A DNA stretch of 64,000 nt, taken from assembly GCF_029525555.1 (NCBI RefSeq), contig NZ_JAPDHZ010000004.1, forward strand, positions 558,001 through 622,000, given 5' to 3'. The translations under genes were made by a program, and so were the position numbers. Below are positions 37,513-48,557 of this stretch, piece after piece. Source of the DNA: Cohnella ginsengisoli (GTDB lineage: Bacteria > Bacillota > Bacilli > Paenibacillales > Paenibacillaceae). How positions within the stretch are numbered: the stretch's first letter is position 1; each line of letters begins with the position of its first letter. The notes beneath the pieces were generated by a model. That model worked only from the letters and a program-made list of their open reading frames with translations. It was not told where the DNA came from and did not search any database.

Positions 37513-38160
37513 ATGGAATTGAAAACCGAGATACCGATTGAAATCGACAGATTAGCCTATGAGCGAACGTTATGGACCGAGGGCGCCACGGCCATCGCCG
37601 GCGTGGACGAAGTCGGCAGAGGATGCTTGTTCGGCGACGTCGTCGCAGCGGCCGTCATATTGCCGCCTGGCCTCTTGCTCGAAGGGATCGACGATTCCAA
37701 GCGGCTGAGCGAGAAAAAGCGGGACGAGCTGTACGACCTCATTCTCGCGAACGCGGTCGCCTGGTCGGTCGGACGCGTCGACGCCGGGACGATCGACAAA
37801 ATCAATATCCGGCAGGCTTCGCGCCTGGCGATGAAGCTCGCGGTCGAGGGGCTCGCGACGAAGCCGGATCACCTCTTGATCGACGCGGAAACGGTGGATT
37901 TGCTGCTCCCGCAAACGAAAATTATCAAGGGAGACCTGCTAAGCCAGTCGATCGGCGCGGCTTCGATTGTCGCCAAGGTGACGCGGGATCGGCTTTGCGA
38001 ACAAATATGGGATTTGAATTACGCCGGATACGGCATCAAGGACCACAAGGGATACGCGACGAAGGTTCATCGCGAAGCGCTGCTCGCGCTGGGGCCGACG
38101 CCGCTGCATCGCAGGTCGTTTTTGACGAAGTACGACGCGGAGCAGCAAACGCTCTTTTAA
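37513..38160 (+). CDS. rnhB: Ribonuclease HII
   Basis: 215 residues. Catalytic acids are in VDEVGRG (Asp32, Glu33) and LLIDAE (Asp124); SIGAASIVAKVTRDR and the KGYATKVHREAL tail are also diagnostic. The residues after GRG read CLFGD rather than the common PLAGP. It removes RNA from RNA/DNA hybrids and single ribonucleotides. Confidence 0.96.
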   Translation: MELKTEIPIEIDRLAYERTLWTEGATAIAGVDEVGRGCLFGDVVAAAVILPPGLLLEGIDDSKRLSEKKRDELYDLILANAVAWSVGRVDAGTIDKINIRQASRLAMKLAVEGLATKPDHLLIDAETVDLLLPQTKIIKGDLLSQSIGAASIVAKVTRDRLCEQIWDLNYAGYGIKDHKGYATKVHREALLALGPTPLHRRSFLTKYDAEQQTLF

Positions 38161-38243
38161 CGGATTGACGTGCCGCAACCGATAAACGAATACATAACCT
38201 TCAGCCCTGCCGAAGGCAGGCACGAGGAAGGAGCTGCGCCAAA

Positions 38244-40063
38244 TTGGACATGAACATCGGTTCTTTGATGCGGGCGTTCATGAAGGACAGCCAGCCGTCC
38301 GACGTCAAAGCGCTGGAACTGCGGATCGGACAGATCGTGCGAGGCGTGCTGATCGAGATGCTGGACGGGCAGGACGCGCTCATGAACATCAACGGCGTGC
38401 CTGTCAGGGCCAAGCTCGAGGCGGATTTGTCCGTCGGCCAGAGCACGCTGCTGCAGGTGCGTCCGGACTCGTCTTCGGGGTTGATCTCCTTGCGGCCGCT
38501 GGCGGATGCCGCGCAGGCGGATGGGGCCGACGAGACGCTGATCCGCGAGGGCGTCAAAGCCTTCGGACTGCCCGAGCAGCCGTGGAGCCGCGAGCTGCTC
38601 CGCGGGCTCGCGCGCGACGGCTATCCCGTCACGCGCGATACGGCCGACTGGTTCGCGCAGGCGGCAACGGCCAAGCCGCCTGGCGCCGACGCGCAGGAGT
38701 GGATGAATGCGGCGGGGGGTCGCCTTCAGGCGAGGACTCCAGCCGACCGAGACGACGATCGGCTCGCTCAAGCAGGCGCTGTACGGACCGCCGCTGCATG
38801 AACAGCTGTCCACGCTGGCGGAGCTTGCGGGGCGGACGGCTGCCGACCCGTCGGTCAAGCCGGAAACGGCCGAAGCCACGCGGCGAATCTTGTCGCTGCT
38901 TAGCGAGGTGTCCGCGCTGGTCGACGGGCAGGCAGCGGACGACGCGAGCTTGATTACTCGCGCCGGCGAAAAGGCGGGAGGCGGCAATCGTGCGGCGGTT
39001 CAGGAGCCGGCGCCGAGCATGGAGCGGCAGACGGACGGCCTTGGCGGGCTCGCAGAGCCCGCCAAGGCGGGTCGGCAAGCCGCAGCCCGCCAAGAGGCCA
39101 TTAGCCGTGAGGGCGTTATGCCGCAGCCCGCCTCTTCGGCGGTAGATCCCGAGGGCGCGGCGCATGGGGCGGAAGCGCCGGGCCGGCGGGCGCCGGATAC
39201 GGCTGCGTCAGGATTGCAAAGCGCGGAGCCTTCGCCGGATGAGGCTGACGATGTTGCCGGATCCGGGCGAGGCCGAACCGATGCGGGAGCTTCGACCGTT
39301 CCCCCCGCGTACGGATGGCAGCTCCGGTACGGGCGATAGGTCCATCGTGTCGAGCGCGGACAAGGAGCCGTCTTGGATCGGCAAGCTGCTGAACGCGCTT
39401 GGCGCGAACCATGAGCATGCGGCGCTCAAAAGCGGAGCTTGGAGCGAGCTGCAGGCCGGCCTGTCGAACGGGGCGGACCCAACTTCGAACGAAGCGGCGC
39501 GGCAGGCCGATTCGTTAAAGAGCTTGCTGCTCGGACTGACCGCAAGCGACGATGCTCCGCCGGCGCTGCGCGAAGCGGCGCAAAACCTCGTCCAGCAAAT
39601 TACGGGGCAGCAGCTCCTTCTCTCGGCGGAACGACAGAATACGGCGATGATGAGTCATTTGACCTTGTTCGTTCCGATGAAGGGACAGGACGGAGAAACG
39701 ACGGCCAAAGTCCATATTGAAGCGCGGCGAGGCCGTCGCGGCGAGTTGGACCCGGACAATTGCAGGCTTCTGTTCGATCTCGATATGCGGCATATGGGAC
39801 GTACCGTCGTCGACGTGCAGGTCGTCGATCGATCGGTCTCGCTTCGATTGTTGAACGACGACCCCGAAGTAGCGGAGCTGATCGAGGCTGCGAAGGGCGA
39901 GGCTGCGGATGGACTTAGATCGGCAGGATACCGGCTGATGTCTTTGACTGCAGCTCCCTATCCGGAGCGACCGGCCGCCGAGGCGAGCGCGCCCGAAGCC
40001 GGCCAAGCGCCCGGGGGCGCATATGCCGCCAAGCTTTACAAAGGCATCGATTATCGGGCTTAA
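38244..40063 (+). CDS. YlqG-like large protein with a FliK-like C-terminal domain (two frameshifts as read)
   Basis: Starts at TTG 38244 (MDMNIGSLMRAFMK) and is interrupted at G6 38714-38719 and C6 39301-39306. With five bases in each run it forms one protein of about 605 residues. The middle is Ala/Gly/Pro-rich and low complexity. The C-terminus (LTLFVPMKGQDGETTAKVHI, LFDLDMRHMGRTVVDVQV) resembles the globular hook-length-control domain of FliK. Position between rnhB and a FlhB-C-like gene matches B. subtilis ylqG. It may act with the flagellar export apparatus, but function is not established. Confidence 0.75.
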
Positions 40064-40099
40064 CCGGCCCGCACAAGGAAATAGCAAGGTGGGAAGCGT

Positions 40100-40468
40100 A
40101 TGGAGCAGCCGAAAGGCAACGGACGGAAGGCCGGAGGGGCCGATCGTCCTGACGGAATCAGGGATGCAGTCGAAGGCGAACGCTACGTTCCCCGCAAGGC
40201 AGTCGCGCTCAAGTACAATCCGGAGATTCGGTCCGCGCCGGTGGTCGTCGCCAAAGGGAAAGGCGCCGTCGCCGAAGAAATATTGAAGCGCGCCGCGGAG
40301 AACGGCGTTCCCGTCCAAGAGGATGCTTCGCTCGTCGAAGTGCTTTCGAAGCTGGATTTGGAGCAGGAAATCCCGCAGGAGCTGTACCAGCTCGTTGCAG
40401 AAGTGCTGAGCTTCGTCTACCGGTCCGATAAGCGGGCGTCTCTGAGGAACGGAGGCCAACCGAATTGA
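40100..40468 (+). CDS. ylqH: FlhB C-terminal-like protein (YlqH)
   Basis: 122 residues; after a variable N-terminus it resembles the cytoplasmic tail of FlhB/EscU: KAVALKYNPEIRSAPVVVAKGKGAVAE and later IPQELYQLVAEVLSFVY. NPEI occupies the place of the FlhB autocleavage motif NPTH. It lacks the membrane domain. In B. subtilis ylqH sits at the same place. It may bind flagellar export substrates; inferred. Confidence 0.85.
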   Translation: MEQPKGNGRKAGGADRPDGIRDAVEGERYVPRKAVALKYNPEIRSAPVVVAKGKGAVAEEILKRAAENGVPVQEDASLVEVLSKLDLEQEIPQELYQLVAEVLSFVYRSDKRASLRNGGQPN

Positions 40469-40862
40469 CGCGAAATCCGAGGTCGAGCGTTCGGAGGCCG
40501 GATCTTCGTAAAATGCGCGGGGACAACGCCGAAGCGGAAGCCGCCGTTTTTTTTGGAACGTCTGGGGTATCGCATACGCGAACGGAACTGGCGCTGCCGC
40601 ACAGGGGGAGCTGGACATCATCGCGACGGACGGCGACGTTACCGTCATCGTAGAAGTCCGATCACGAAAGGAAAACGGCCGGTTCGGAACGGCGCTCGAA
40701 GCCGTCACGCCCCGCAAGTGCGTGCAGGTGCGCGCGACGGCCCAGGTCTATTTGCGGTTCGCGGGTCTGGAAGGGACGCGGACAAGGTTTGACGTCGTGG
40801 CGGTGACGAACGATGAGGCGGGCAGAATCACGGAAGTGCGGCATCTGATCGGGGCATTTTGA
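40465..40862 (+). CDS. YraN/UPF0102 family endonuclease-like protein (two frameshifts as read)
   Basis: No long uninterrupted frame covers it, but repairing T8 40547-40554 and G5 40604-40608 (one base less each) gives a clean protein of about 131 residues. It reads DNAEAEAAVFLERLGYRIRE, then RNWRCRTGELDIIATDGD, VIVEVRSRKENGRFG and FDVVAVTNDEAG, the UPF0102 pattern with the Glu-Leu-Asp and Glu-Val-x-x-Arg nuclease-like motif. TTG 40465 overlaps the ylqH stop and follows ggaggc. Function is unproven; related to Holliday-junction-resolvase-like folds. Confidence 0.82.
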
Positions 40863-41056
40863 ACGCTGCCGCTTGATCCTCAAGGTTGGCTGGATCATAG
40901 GCTGCAAAATTCCCGGCGGCTATTCCGTTGGCAATGGTTGACAAGCGGCCGATGCGTCATTAGACTTAACGGTAAGGAAATAAAATGGATGCGGAACGCA
41001 GGGAAGCACCTTGCTCCGGCGACGAAGATACGTTGCGGAGGGAAGGTGTATTTTTT

Positions 41057-42695
41057 ATGTACTGCAAATTGTTAAGCGCCATCGTGCTCGGCGTTGAAGG
41101 CAAGCTCATTGAGGTCGAGGTGGACATCGCGGCAGGTTTGCCCCAGGTCAACGTGGTCGGACTGCCCGATCCTGCCGTTCGCGAGTCGATCGATCGCGCG
41201 AGGGCAGCCATTCAAAACGCAGGCATGAAGTTTCCGCTTGATCGCATTACGGTCAATTTGGCGCCCGCGGACATGCGCAAGCAAGGGAGCGCGTTCGACT
41301 TGGCGATCGCCGCTGGTATTCTGTGCGCGAGCGGCCAGATGCCGCAGGATGAGCTGGAGGGCGCCTTAATTATCGGAGAATTGTCGTTGAACGGGGATGT
41401 CAAGGCCGTACCGGGCGTGCTGGCGATGGCAGAGAATGCCCGATCGGGCGGGTTGCGACGCGTATACGTGCCGCCAGCTAGCGCCCATGAAGCCGGATTG
41501 ATCGAAGGCATCGAGGTCAAATCGGTCGCGTCGCTGGCGGATTGGATTCGCGGCCGTAGCGGGACGAACGCTTCGTCGCAGCCTGTCGAGACGGCGCAGA
41601 TTGGCGAGCCTGCTTTAGACGCCTCTCCAGACTTATCGGACGTTTCCGGTCAGCTGCAGGGCAAGCGGGCGCTCCTTATTGCCGCTGCGGGAATGCACAA
41701 TCTGCTTTTTCTAGGGCCTCCGGGTACGGGCAAGACGATGCTTTGCAGGAGGCTGCCGTCACTGCTGCCGCCGCTTGCGGACGAAGAGGCGCTAGAGGTG
41801 ACTAAGATCTACAGCGTAAGCGGAAAGTTTCAGGGCGCCCGCGCCGGCTTGATTCGAGCGCGTCCTTTTCGTGCGCCGCATCACACGATTTCGACATCGG
41901 GCTTGATCGGCGGAGGGCCCGTGCCCAAGCCTGGCGAAGTGACGCTTGCGCATCGCGGGGTTCTCTTTTTGGACGAATTGCCCGAATTCGGGCGAAGCGC
42001 GCTCGAGTCGCTCCGACAGCCGCTTGAAGACCGTCATGTGACGATCGGACGGGCGCGCGGCGTGACGCGCTTTCCCGCAAGCTTCATGTTGGCGGCCGCG
42101 ATGAATCCCTGCGCCTGCGGCTATTGGGGCGGCGACCAGACCGAGCAGCCATGCACCTGCTCGGCCGGCTCGCTCGCCCGATATCGCGCCAGGATGTCCG
42201 GACCGCTGGCCGACCGGATCGACCTCCAAGTCGAGATTCCGAGACAGCCCGTCAGCTTCGGGGGGCGGCGGAATGTCGTCCGAAGAAGCGAGGGAAAAGC
42301 TGGGCGTCGCATACGAACGGCAGCAGCGGCGCTATGCAGAAGCCGGAATTCGGTGGAACAGCGAGCTGTCGGGACGATTGTTGGCCGTTCACGCAAAGCT
42401 TGCGAGCGACGCGGAGGCGCTTTTGACCGGCATGTATAGCAGGCTAGGCCTAAGTTATCGCGCTCACGACCGCATCTTGAAGTTGTCCCGGACCATCGCG
42501 GATCTCGAAGATTGCGATGCCGTACGTCTGGAGCATGTCGCCGAAGCGGTGCAGTATCGAGCGCTGGACAGACAAACGACAGGCTATGAGCCTGGCGCAA
42601 TCCGACAAATGCAGGCTGCAGGAGACGGCGGCGAGCCGGAATCGTCTTCGCGAGGCGACGGAATCGCGGCAGATCGCAAAGCCGCAGTCAACTAG
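41057..42695 (+). CDS. comM: ComM/YifB family AAA+ Mg-chelatase-like ATPase (one frameshift as read)
   Basis: N-terminal Lon-like fold ([17 protein letters not shown]), then AAA+ with Walker [19 protein letters not shown] and the zinc-binding CACGYWGG segment. The frame breaks at G6 42260-42265; with five G it reads [16 protein letters not shown] and continues through the C-terminal helices to 42695, about 545 residues. ATG 41057 ([16 protein letters not shown]) follows gggaaggtg. ComM is a branch-migration helicase that promotes integration of transformed DNA; dprA lies three genes downstream. Confidence 0.9.
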
Positions 42696-42979
42696 GGCAG
42701 TTGAAATCAACCACGGACACATGGGCGCGCCTATTAGAATCAAAGTGCGGAATCGATGAATATGGCGCCTGCCCATTGGGCCATGTTAAACATCGTGTGC
42801 CTCGTTTAAAGGCCTTTCATTCTCCTTTTTAGATGAAATCGTTGCCAAAGTCATCTAAAAGTTTGATGAAAAACAGAGGAACGCCAAGTCGAAAAGTGAT
42901 ACAATGGGTAAGGTTTGGTGCTTGTACGAAGTGCCTACAAGGTTGTTATGATGCGTTTTAAACGGGAGGATGCAGGGCC
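42696..42979 (+). promoter_or_regulatory. Region upstream of sucC with a 10-bp perfect dyad
   Basis: ttttagatga (42827-42836) and tcatctaaaa (42851-42860) are a perfect inverted repeat with a 14-base spacer in an AT-rich patch. A weak promoter candidate, TTGTAC (42922-42927), 19-base spacer, TATGAT (42947-42952), follows. The rest of the 284-base gap holds nothing I recognise. Confidence 0.4.
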
Positions 42980-44140
42980 ATGAATATTCATGAGTATCAA
43001 GGCAAGGAAGTCTTGAGACAGTACGGCGTCGCCGTACCTCGCGGCAAGGTCGCGTTTACGGTCGACGAAGCGGTCAAGGCTGCCGAAGAGCTCGGTACGG
43101 CCGTCTCGGTCGTCAAAGCGCAAATCCATGCCGGCGGACGCGGCAAGGCCGGCGGCGTCAAGGTAGCCAAAAGCCTGGACGAGGTTCGCCAATATGCCTC
43201 CGACATTCTCGGCAAGGTTCTGGTCACGCACCAGACGGGCCCGGAAGGCAAAGAAGTCAAGCGCCTGCTGATCGAAGAGGGCTGCGACATCAAAAAGGAA
43301 TATTACGTCGGCTTGGTCGTCGACCGCGGCACCGGCCGCGTCGTCCTGATGGCTTCCGAAGAAGGCGGCACCGAGATCGAAGAAGTCGCCGCGCACTCCC
43401 CTGAGAAAATCATCAAGGAAATCGTCGATCCGGCGATCGGCCTGCAGACGTTCCAGGCTCGCCGCATCGCTTATGCCATCAACATTCCGAACGAACTCGT
43501 GAACAAAGCGGCGAAGTTCATGCTTTCGCTGTATCAAGCGTTCGTGGACAAGGATTGCTCCATCGCGGAGATCAATCCGCTGGTCGTCACCGGCGGCGGC
43601 GACGTCATGGCCCTCGACGCCAAGCTGAATTTCGATTCCAACGCGCTGTTCCGCCACAAGGATATCGTGGAGCTCCGCGACCTGGACGAAGAAGACGAGA
43701 AGGAAATCCAGGCTTCCAAATACGATCTGTCCTACATCGCGCTTGACGGCAACATCGGGTGCATGGTCAACGGCGCGGGCCTTGCTATGGCAACGATGGA
43801 CATTATCAAATATTTCGGCGGAGAGCCGGCCAACTTCCTCGACGTCGGCGGCGGCGCGACGAAAGAGAAAGTAACCGAAGCATTCAAGATCATCCTGTCC
43901 GACGCGAACGTAAAGGGCATTTTCGTCAATATCTTCGGCGGCATCATGAAGTGCGACATCATCGCCGAGGGCGTCGTTGCCGCTGCGCGCGAGCTGGGTC
44001 TCGACAAGCCGCTCGTCGTTCGCCTCGAAGGCACGAATGTCAAGCTCGGCAAGGAAATTTTGAACAACTCCGGCCTCAACATCGTGGCCGCGGATTCGAT
44101 GTCGGACGGCGCCCAGAAGATCGTCGCGCTGGTGAAATAA
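42980..44140 (+). CDS. sucC: Succinate-CoA ligase (ADP/GDP-forming) beta subunit
   Basis: 386 residues: [17 protein letters not shown], the ATP-grasp domain with [19 protein letters not shown] and the C-terminal [12 protein letters not shown]. It forms the nucleotide-binding half of succinyl-CoA synthetase in the TCA cycle. Good Shine-Dalgarno gggagga; sucD follows after 27 bases. Confidence 0.98.
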   Translation: MNIHEYQGKEVLRQYGVAVPRGKVAFTVDEAVKAAEELGTAVSVVKAQIHAGGRGKAGGVKVAKSLDEVRQYASDILGKVLVTHQTGPEGKEVKRLLIEEGCDIKKEYYVGLVVDRGTGRVVLMASEEGGTEIEEVAAHSPEKIIKEIVDPAIGLQTFQARRIAYAINIPNELVNKAAKFMLSLYQAFVDKDCSIAEINPLVVTGGGDVMALDAKLNFDSNALFRHKDIVELRDLDEEDEKEIQASKYDLSYIALDGNIGCMVNGAGLAMATMDIIKYFGGEPANFLDVGGGATKEKVTEAFKIILSDANVKGIFVNIFGGIMKCDIIAEGVVAAARELGLDKPLVVRLEGTNVKLGKEILNNSGLNIVAADSMSDGAQKIVALVK

Positions 44141-44167
44141 TCAGGGAGAACCGGGGAGTGTGAAGTC

Positions 44168-45094
44168 ATGAGCATCTTGATCGATAAAAATACGAAGGTC
44201 ATTACCCAAGGCATCACGGGGGCAACTGGCGCGTTCCACGCCAAGGGCGCACTCGAATACGGCACGCAAATGGTCGGCGGCGTTACGCCGGGCAAGGGCG
44301 GCCAAACGATCGATTTCGATCTGGAGAACGGCACGAAGGTTACGCTGCCGATTTTCAACACGGTTCGGGAAGCCGTCGCCAAGACCGGCGCGACCGCGTC
44401 CGTCATTTACGTCGCGCCTCCGTTCGCGGCCGATTCGATCATCGAAGCGGTCGACGCGGAGCTGGACCTTGTCATCTGCATCACCGAAGGCATCCCGGTG
44501 CTCGACATGGTTAAGGTTAAGCGTTACATGGAGGGCAAAAAGACTCGCCTGATCGGACCGAACTGCCCTGGCGTCATCACGCCGGACGAGATCAAGATCG
44601 GCATCATGCCGGGCTACATTCACAAGAAGGGTCACGTCGGCGTCGTATCCCGTTCGGGCACGCTGACGTACGAAGCCGTGCATCAATTAACGACGCGCGG
44701 CATCGGCCAATCTTCCGCGGTGGGCATCGGCGGCGACCCTGTCAAAGGCTCCGAGTTCATCGATATTTTGAACCTGTTCAATGAAGACCCGGATACGTAC
44801 GCGGTCATCATGATCGGCGAGATCGGCGGCACGGCCGAAGAAGAGGCGGCTGAATGGGTCAAAGCCAACATGACTAAGCCAGTCGTCGGCTTCATCGGCG
44901 GCGCTACGGCGCCTGCCGGCAAGCGTATGGGTCATGCAGGTGCGATTATCTCCGGCGGTAAAGGCACCGCTGCCGAGAAGATCAAAGTGCTCGAAGAATG
45001 CGGCATTCGCGTTGCGCCGACGCCTTCCGACATGGGCGCGACTTTGGTCGCGGTTCTCGAAGAGCGCGGCATGCTGGAGAAGTGCAAAAGCTAA
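44168..45094 (+). CDS. sucD: Succinate-CoA ligase alpha subunit
   Basis: 308 residues. CoA-binding [34 protein letters not shown] and the phosphohistidine region [13 protein letters not shown] are all present. It pairs with SucC. A terminator follows. Confidence 0.98.
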   Translation: MSILIDKNTKVITQGITGATGAFHAKGALEYGTQMVGGVTPGKGGQTIDFDLENGTKVTLPIFNTVREAVAKTGATASVIYVAPPFAADSIIEAVDAELDLVICITEGIPVLDMVKVKRYMEGKKTRLIGPNCPGVITPDEIKIGIMPGYIHKKGHVGVVSRSGTLTYEAVHQLTTRGIGQSSAVGIGGDPVKGSEFIDILNLFNEDPDTYAVIMIGEIGGTAEEEAAEWVKANMTKPVVGFIGGATAPAGKRMGHAGAIISGGKGTAAEKIKVLEECGIRVAPTPSDMGATLVAVLEERGMLEKCKS

Positions 45095-45130
45095 TTTTTA
45101 GACAAAATAGGCGATTTTTCGGATGGCAGG

Positions 45131-45174
45131 CAGCCTTCCGCGCTCCAAACGGAGCGTGGAAGGCTGTTTGTTTT
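45131..45174 (+). terminator. Rho-independent terminator after sucD
   Basis: cagccttcc-gcgctcc / ggagcg-t-ggaaggctg stem followed by a T-rich run. Confidence 0.82.
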
Positions 45175-45175
45175 A

Positions 45176-46297
45176 TTGAAAAACAGGAAGGTTGTGCCGG
45201 GATTGCTCGAGCAGATGCGCGATACGTTGGCGGCGCTACACGAGACGGAAGGCGTCGGCTGGGAAACGATCAACACGATTATGGCAAAAGACGGTCTCAA
45301 GGACGCAGCGCTGCGAAGACCTGCCGAATGGCGGGAATTGGGGCTATCCGTCCGACGCTCGGAGGCGGTTGCCGCGAGCCTGGAAAGCCGACGAATGGAA
45401 CAGCGCCGTGCCCGATGGGAGAAAACCGGACTATCCGTCATAACGGCGATGGATCCGGACTACCCGGATTTGCTTAGGCATATTTACAGACCGCCTTGGG
45501 TGCTCTATTATATTGGACGATTGGAATTGCTTGCTAGACCGCAGGTTGCCGTCGTCGGCACGCGCCAAGCGACGATATACGGCAAGCGGGCGGCCGAGGA
45601 TTTATCGGCCGCATTCAGTCATGCCGGGCTCGCGGTAACGAGCGGAATGGCCAAAGGCATCGATGCCGCCGCCCATGCCGGCGCGCTTCGCGGCAGCGGC
45701 GGGACGGTGGCGGTGCTTGGCTCGCCGGCGGATGTGGTTTACCCGCCGGAAAACCGCGTGCTATACAGGCGAATCGTCGAAGAGGGCTTAATTGTCTCGA
45801 TGACGCCGCCGGACGTCTCGATTCATCCCGGCATGTTTCCGATGCGCAATCGAATCATCGCGGGATTGTCGCTCGGAGTCGTCGTGGTGGAGGCGGCATC
45901 GCGCAGCGGGGCTTTGCTTACGGCAAACGAAGCGATCAAAGAAAATCGAGACGTATTCGCAGTCCCGGGTCCGATCAGCTCGCCGAGAAGCCGCGGCACG
46001 CTCGAGCTGCTTCGCGACGGAGCGGCCGCACAAGTGCTTGAAGCGGAGGATGTGATCAAGCATTACCGTCGCTATCTAGGCGGCGTTCGGATTCCCGCAA
46101 TGCCTTCGTACAGCGAGCCGGAGCTGACAGAACAGGAAGCGCGGATATTCCGTCTGCTAGCCGACGGGCCCGCTTCCGCGGAGGAGTTGTGCCATCGCAG
46201 CGGCCTCACGTTTGGACTTTTACACGCGGTTCTGATATCTTTACAAATAAAGCAACGAATACACCAGCAGCCCGGTTCCGTATATATAGCCCTTTGA
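45176..46297 (+). CDS. dprA: DNA-processing protein DprA
   Basis: Rossmann-like domain with [36 protein letters not shown] and the [12 protein letters not shown] segment, then a C-terminal winged helix ([17 protein letters not shown]). It loads RecA on incoming single-stranded DNA in transformation. The start is uncertain: TTG 45176 has no ribosome binding site, whereas GTG 45194 and TTG 45203 lie near aggaagg. Confidence 0.95.
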   Translation: MKNRKVVPGLLEQMRDTLAALHETEGVGWETINTIMAKDGLKDAALRRPAEWRELGLSVRRSEAVAASLESRRMEQRRARWEKTGLSVITAMDPDYPDLLRHIYRPPWVLYYIGRLELLARPQVAVVGTRQATIYGKRAAEDLSAAFSHAGLAVTSGMAKGIDAAAHAGALRGSGGTVAVLGSPADVVYPPENRVLYRRIVEEGLIVSMTPPDVSIHPGMFPMRNRIIAGLSLGVVVVEAASRSGALLTANEAIKENRDVFAVPGPISSPRSRGTLELLRDGAAAQVLEAEDVIKHYRRYLGGVRIPAMPSYSEPELTEQEARIFRLLADGPASAEELCHRSGLTFGLLHAVLISLQIKQRIHQQPGSVYIAL

Positions 46298-46377
46298 GCC
46301 GTCCCGTCGATTCCGGATTTTCCAGCGGACGACGGTCCAGCCAAGGGCCCGTTGACCGTAGGAGAGGAGGTTTTGAC

Positions 46378-48476
46378 GTGGCGGATTCACTCGTCATCGT
46401 AGAATCCCCGGCCAAGGCCAAGACGATCGGCAAGTATTTAGGCAGCAAGTATATCGTCAAGGCATCCATGGGGCACATCCGCGATTTACCGAAAAGCCAG
46501 ATCGGCGTGGAAGTGGAAAACGATTTTCAACCGAAATATATAACGATCAGAGGCAAGGGGAGCGTCCTCAAAGAGCTGAAGGACGCCAGCAAGCGGGTAA
46601 AGCGCGTCTATCTCGCGGCCGACCCCGATCGCGAAGGCGAAGCGATCGCATGGCATCTTGCCCATTATTTGGAGTTGAACGAAAAGGACGCTTGTCGCGT
46701 CGTATTTAATGAAATTACGAAGCAGGCCGTCAAAGACGCATTCAAGACGCCTCGCCCGATCAACATGGATCTTGTCAACGCGCAGCAAGCCCGGCGCGTG
46801 CTCGATCGGCTGGTCGGCTACAAGATCAGCCCGCTGCTTTGGAAAAAGTGAAAAAGGGCTTGAGCGCAGGCCGCGTTCAATCGGTTGCGGTCAAGCTGAT
46901 CATGGACAGGGAAAACGAAATCAAGGTATTCGAGCCCGTCGAATATTGGAGCATCACCGCTCACTTGAAGCAGGGGGGCGTCTGCGTTCGAAGCGAAGTT
47001 CCATTCGCTGGCCGGCGACAAGAGCGAGCTTCACACCGAAGCGGACGTCAATAAAGTACTTGAAAAAATCGGCGATCGTCCGTTTACCGTCGGAGAGATC
47101 AAGGAAAAGGAAAGGCAGCGCAACCCTTCGCCGCCGTTTATTACGAGCTCCTTGCAGCAAGAAGCGGCACGAAAGCTGAACTTCCGCGCGTCCAAAACGA
47201 TGCAGGTCGCTCAGCAGCTGTATGAAGGCGTCGACATCGGCGCCGAAGGAACGGTCGGTCTTATCACGTACATGCGTACGGACTCGACGCGCATCTCGCC
47301 GATCGCGCAAGAGGAAGCCAAAGGTTTCATCGAGGAAAAATACGGGGCGAGCTTCTACCCGGAAACGCCGCGCGTCTATTTAAAAAAAGAATGCCAACGC
47401 GCAGGACGCGCATGAGGCGATCAGGCCGACCTCGGTTATGCGAACGCCCGAAGAGGTCAAGCAATATCTGTCTCGCGATCAACTACGGCTCTACAAGCTC
47501 GTTTGGGAGCGCTTCGTCGCGAGCCAGATGTCTTCCGCCGTGCTCGACACGATGACGGTCGATCTGACGAGCGGAGAAGCGACATTCCGCGCGGCCGGCT
47601 CGAAGCTTAAATTCGCCGGGTTTATGAAGGTTTACGTTGAAGGCAGCGATGACGACACGCCTGACGAGGAGCGACTGCTGCCTGCGCTGACGACCGGAGA
47701 CAAAGTGCTAACGGAGTCTGTCGAGCCGAAGCAGCACTTCACGCAGCCCCCTCCGCGTTATACTGAAGCACGCCTGGTGCGGGCGCTTGAGGAACTCGGT
47801 ATCGGCCGTCCGAGCACGTACGCGCCGACGCTCGAGACGATTCAAAAACGTAACTATGTCGCCATCGAGGAGAAGAAGTTTTTCCCGACCGAGCTCGGGG
47901 GAACTCGTCATTCAACTGATGGAGGAGTTTTTTCCCGAAATCCTGGATGCCGAATTCACTGCGCATATGGAAGGCGACCTCGACCATGTCGAAGACGGCA
48001 AAGAAGATTGGGTGGACGTCATCGGCGAATTTTACAAGTCGTTCGAGAAGCGTCTTGAAGTGGCCGAGGAAGAAATGAAAGAAATCGAGATCAAAGACGA
48101 GCCTTCCGACGAGATCTGCGAGAAATGCGGCAGCCAGATGGTATACAAAATGGGCAGATTCGGCAAGTTCCTTGCTTGTTCGGGTTTTCCCGAATGCCGC
48201 AATACGAAGCCGATCGTCAAAGCGACTGGCGTCACTTGCCCGAAGTGCAAGAGCGGACAGGTCGTCGAGCGGCGCAGCAAAAAGGGACGCATGTTCTACG
48301 GCTGCGACAAGTATCCGGAATGCGACTTCGTCTCTTGGGACAAACCGGTACCGAAAGCTTGTCCCGATTGCGGCGGCATGATGGTGGAGAAACGCGTGAG
48401 AGGCCAGACGGAATGGCATTGCACTGCGTGCACGCATCAGGAAGAGGCTGCAGAACTCGAAGAAGCGTTCGACTAA
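46378..48476 (+). CDS. topA: DNA topoisomerase I (four frameshifts as read)
   Basis: N-terminal TOPRIM domain ([31 protein letters not shown]), catalytic Tyr in [12 protein letters not shown], and three C-terminal zinc modules (CEKC...CSGFPEC, CPKC...CDKYPEC, CPDC...CTAC). The frame breaks at A5 46843-46847 (here one A must be added, giving [17 protein letters not shown]), G6 46973-46978, A7 47392-47398 and G5 47897-47901 (one base less each). Repaired, the net length is 698 residues, the usual size. GTG 46378 follows aggagaggagg. An essential enzyme, so the breaks are very likely errors. Confidence 0.95.
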
Positions 48477-48484
48477 AAATAGGC

Positions 48485-48525
48485 GGCTCTCCAGATCGCA
48501 AGCGCGTCTTGCGATCGAGAGAGCC
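48485..48525 (+). repeat. 16-bp hairpin between topA and trmFO
   Basis: ggctctc (48485-48491) and gatcgcaag (48494-48502) pair with cttgcgatc (48508-48516) and gagagcc (48519-48525), leaving a two-base internal loop and a five-base loop. No T-tract follows, so it is not a classical terminator; an RNA stability or attenuation element is possible. Confidence 0.7.
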
Positions 48526-48557
48526 GAATGCATTTGCAGGGCAGGAGGTAACTGATC

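Noticed and set aside
46378-48476. topA as a pseudogene
   Set aside because: All catalytic and zinc motifs survive, the net length after repair is normal, and the enzyme is essential; base errors fit better than decay.
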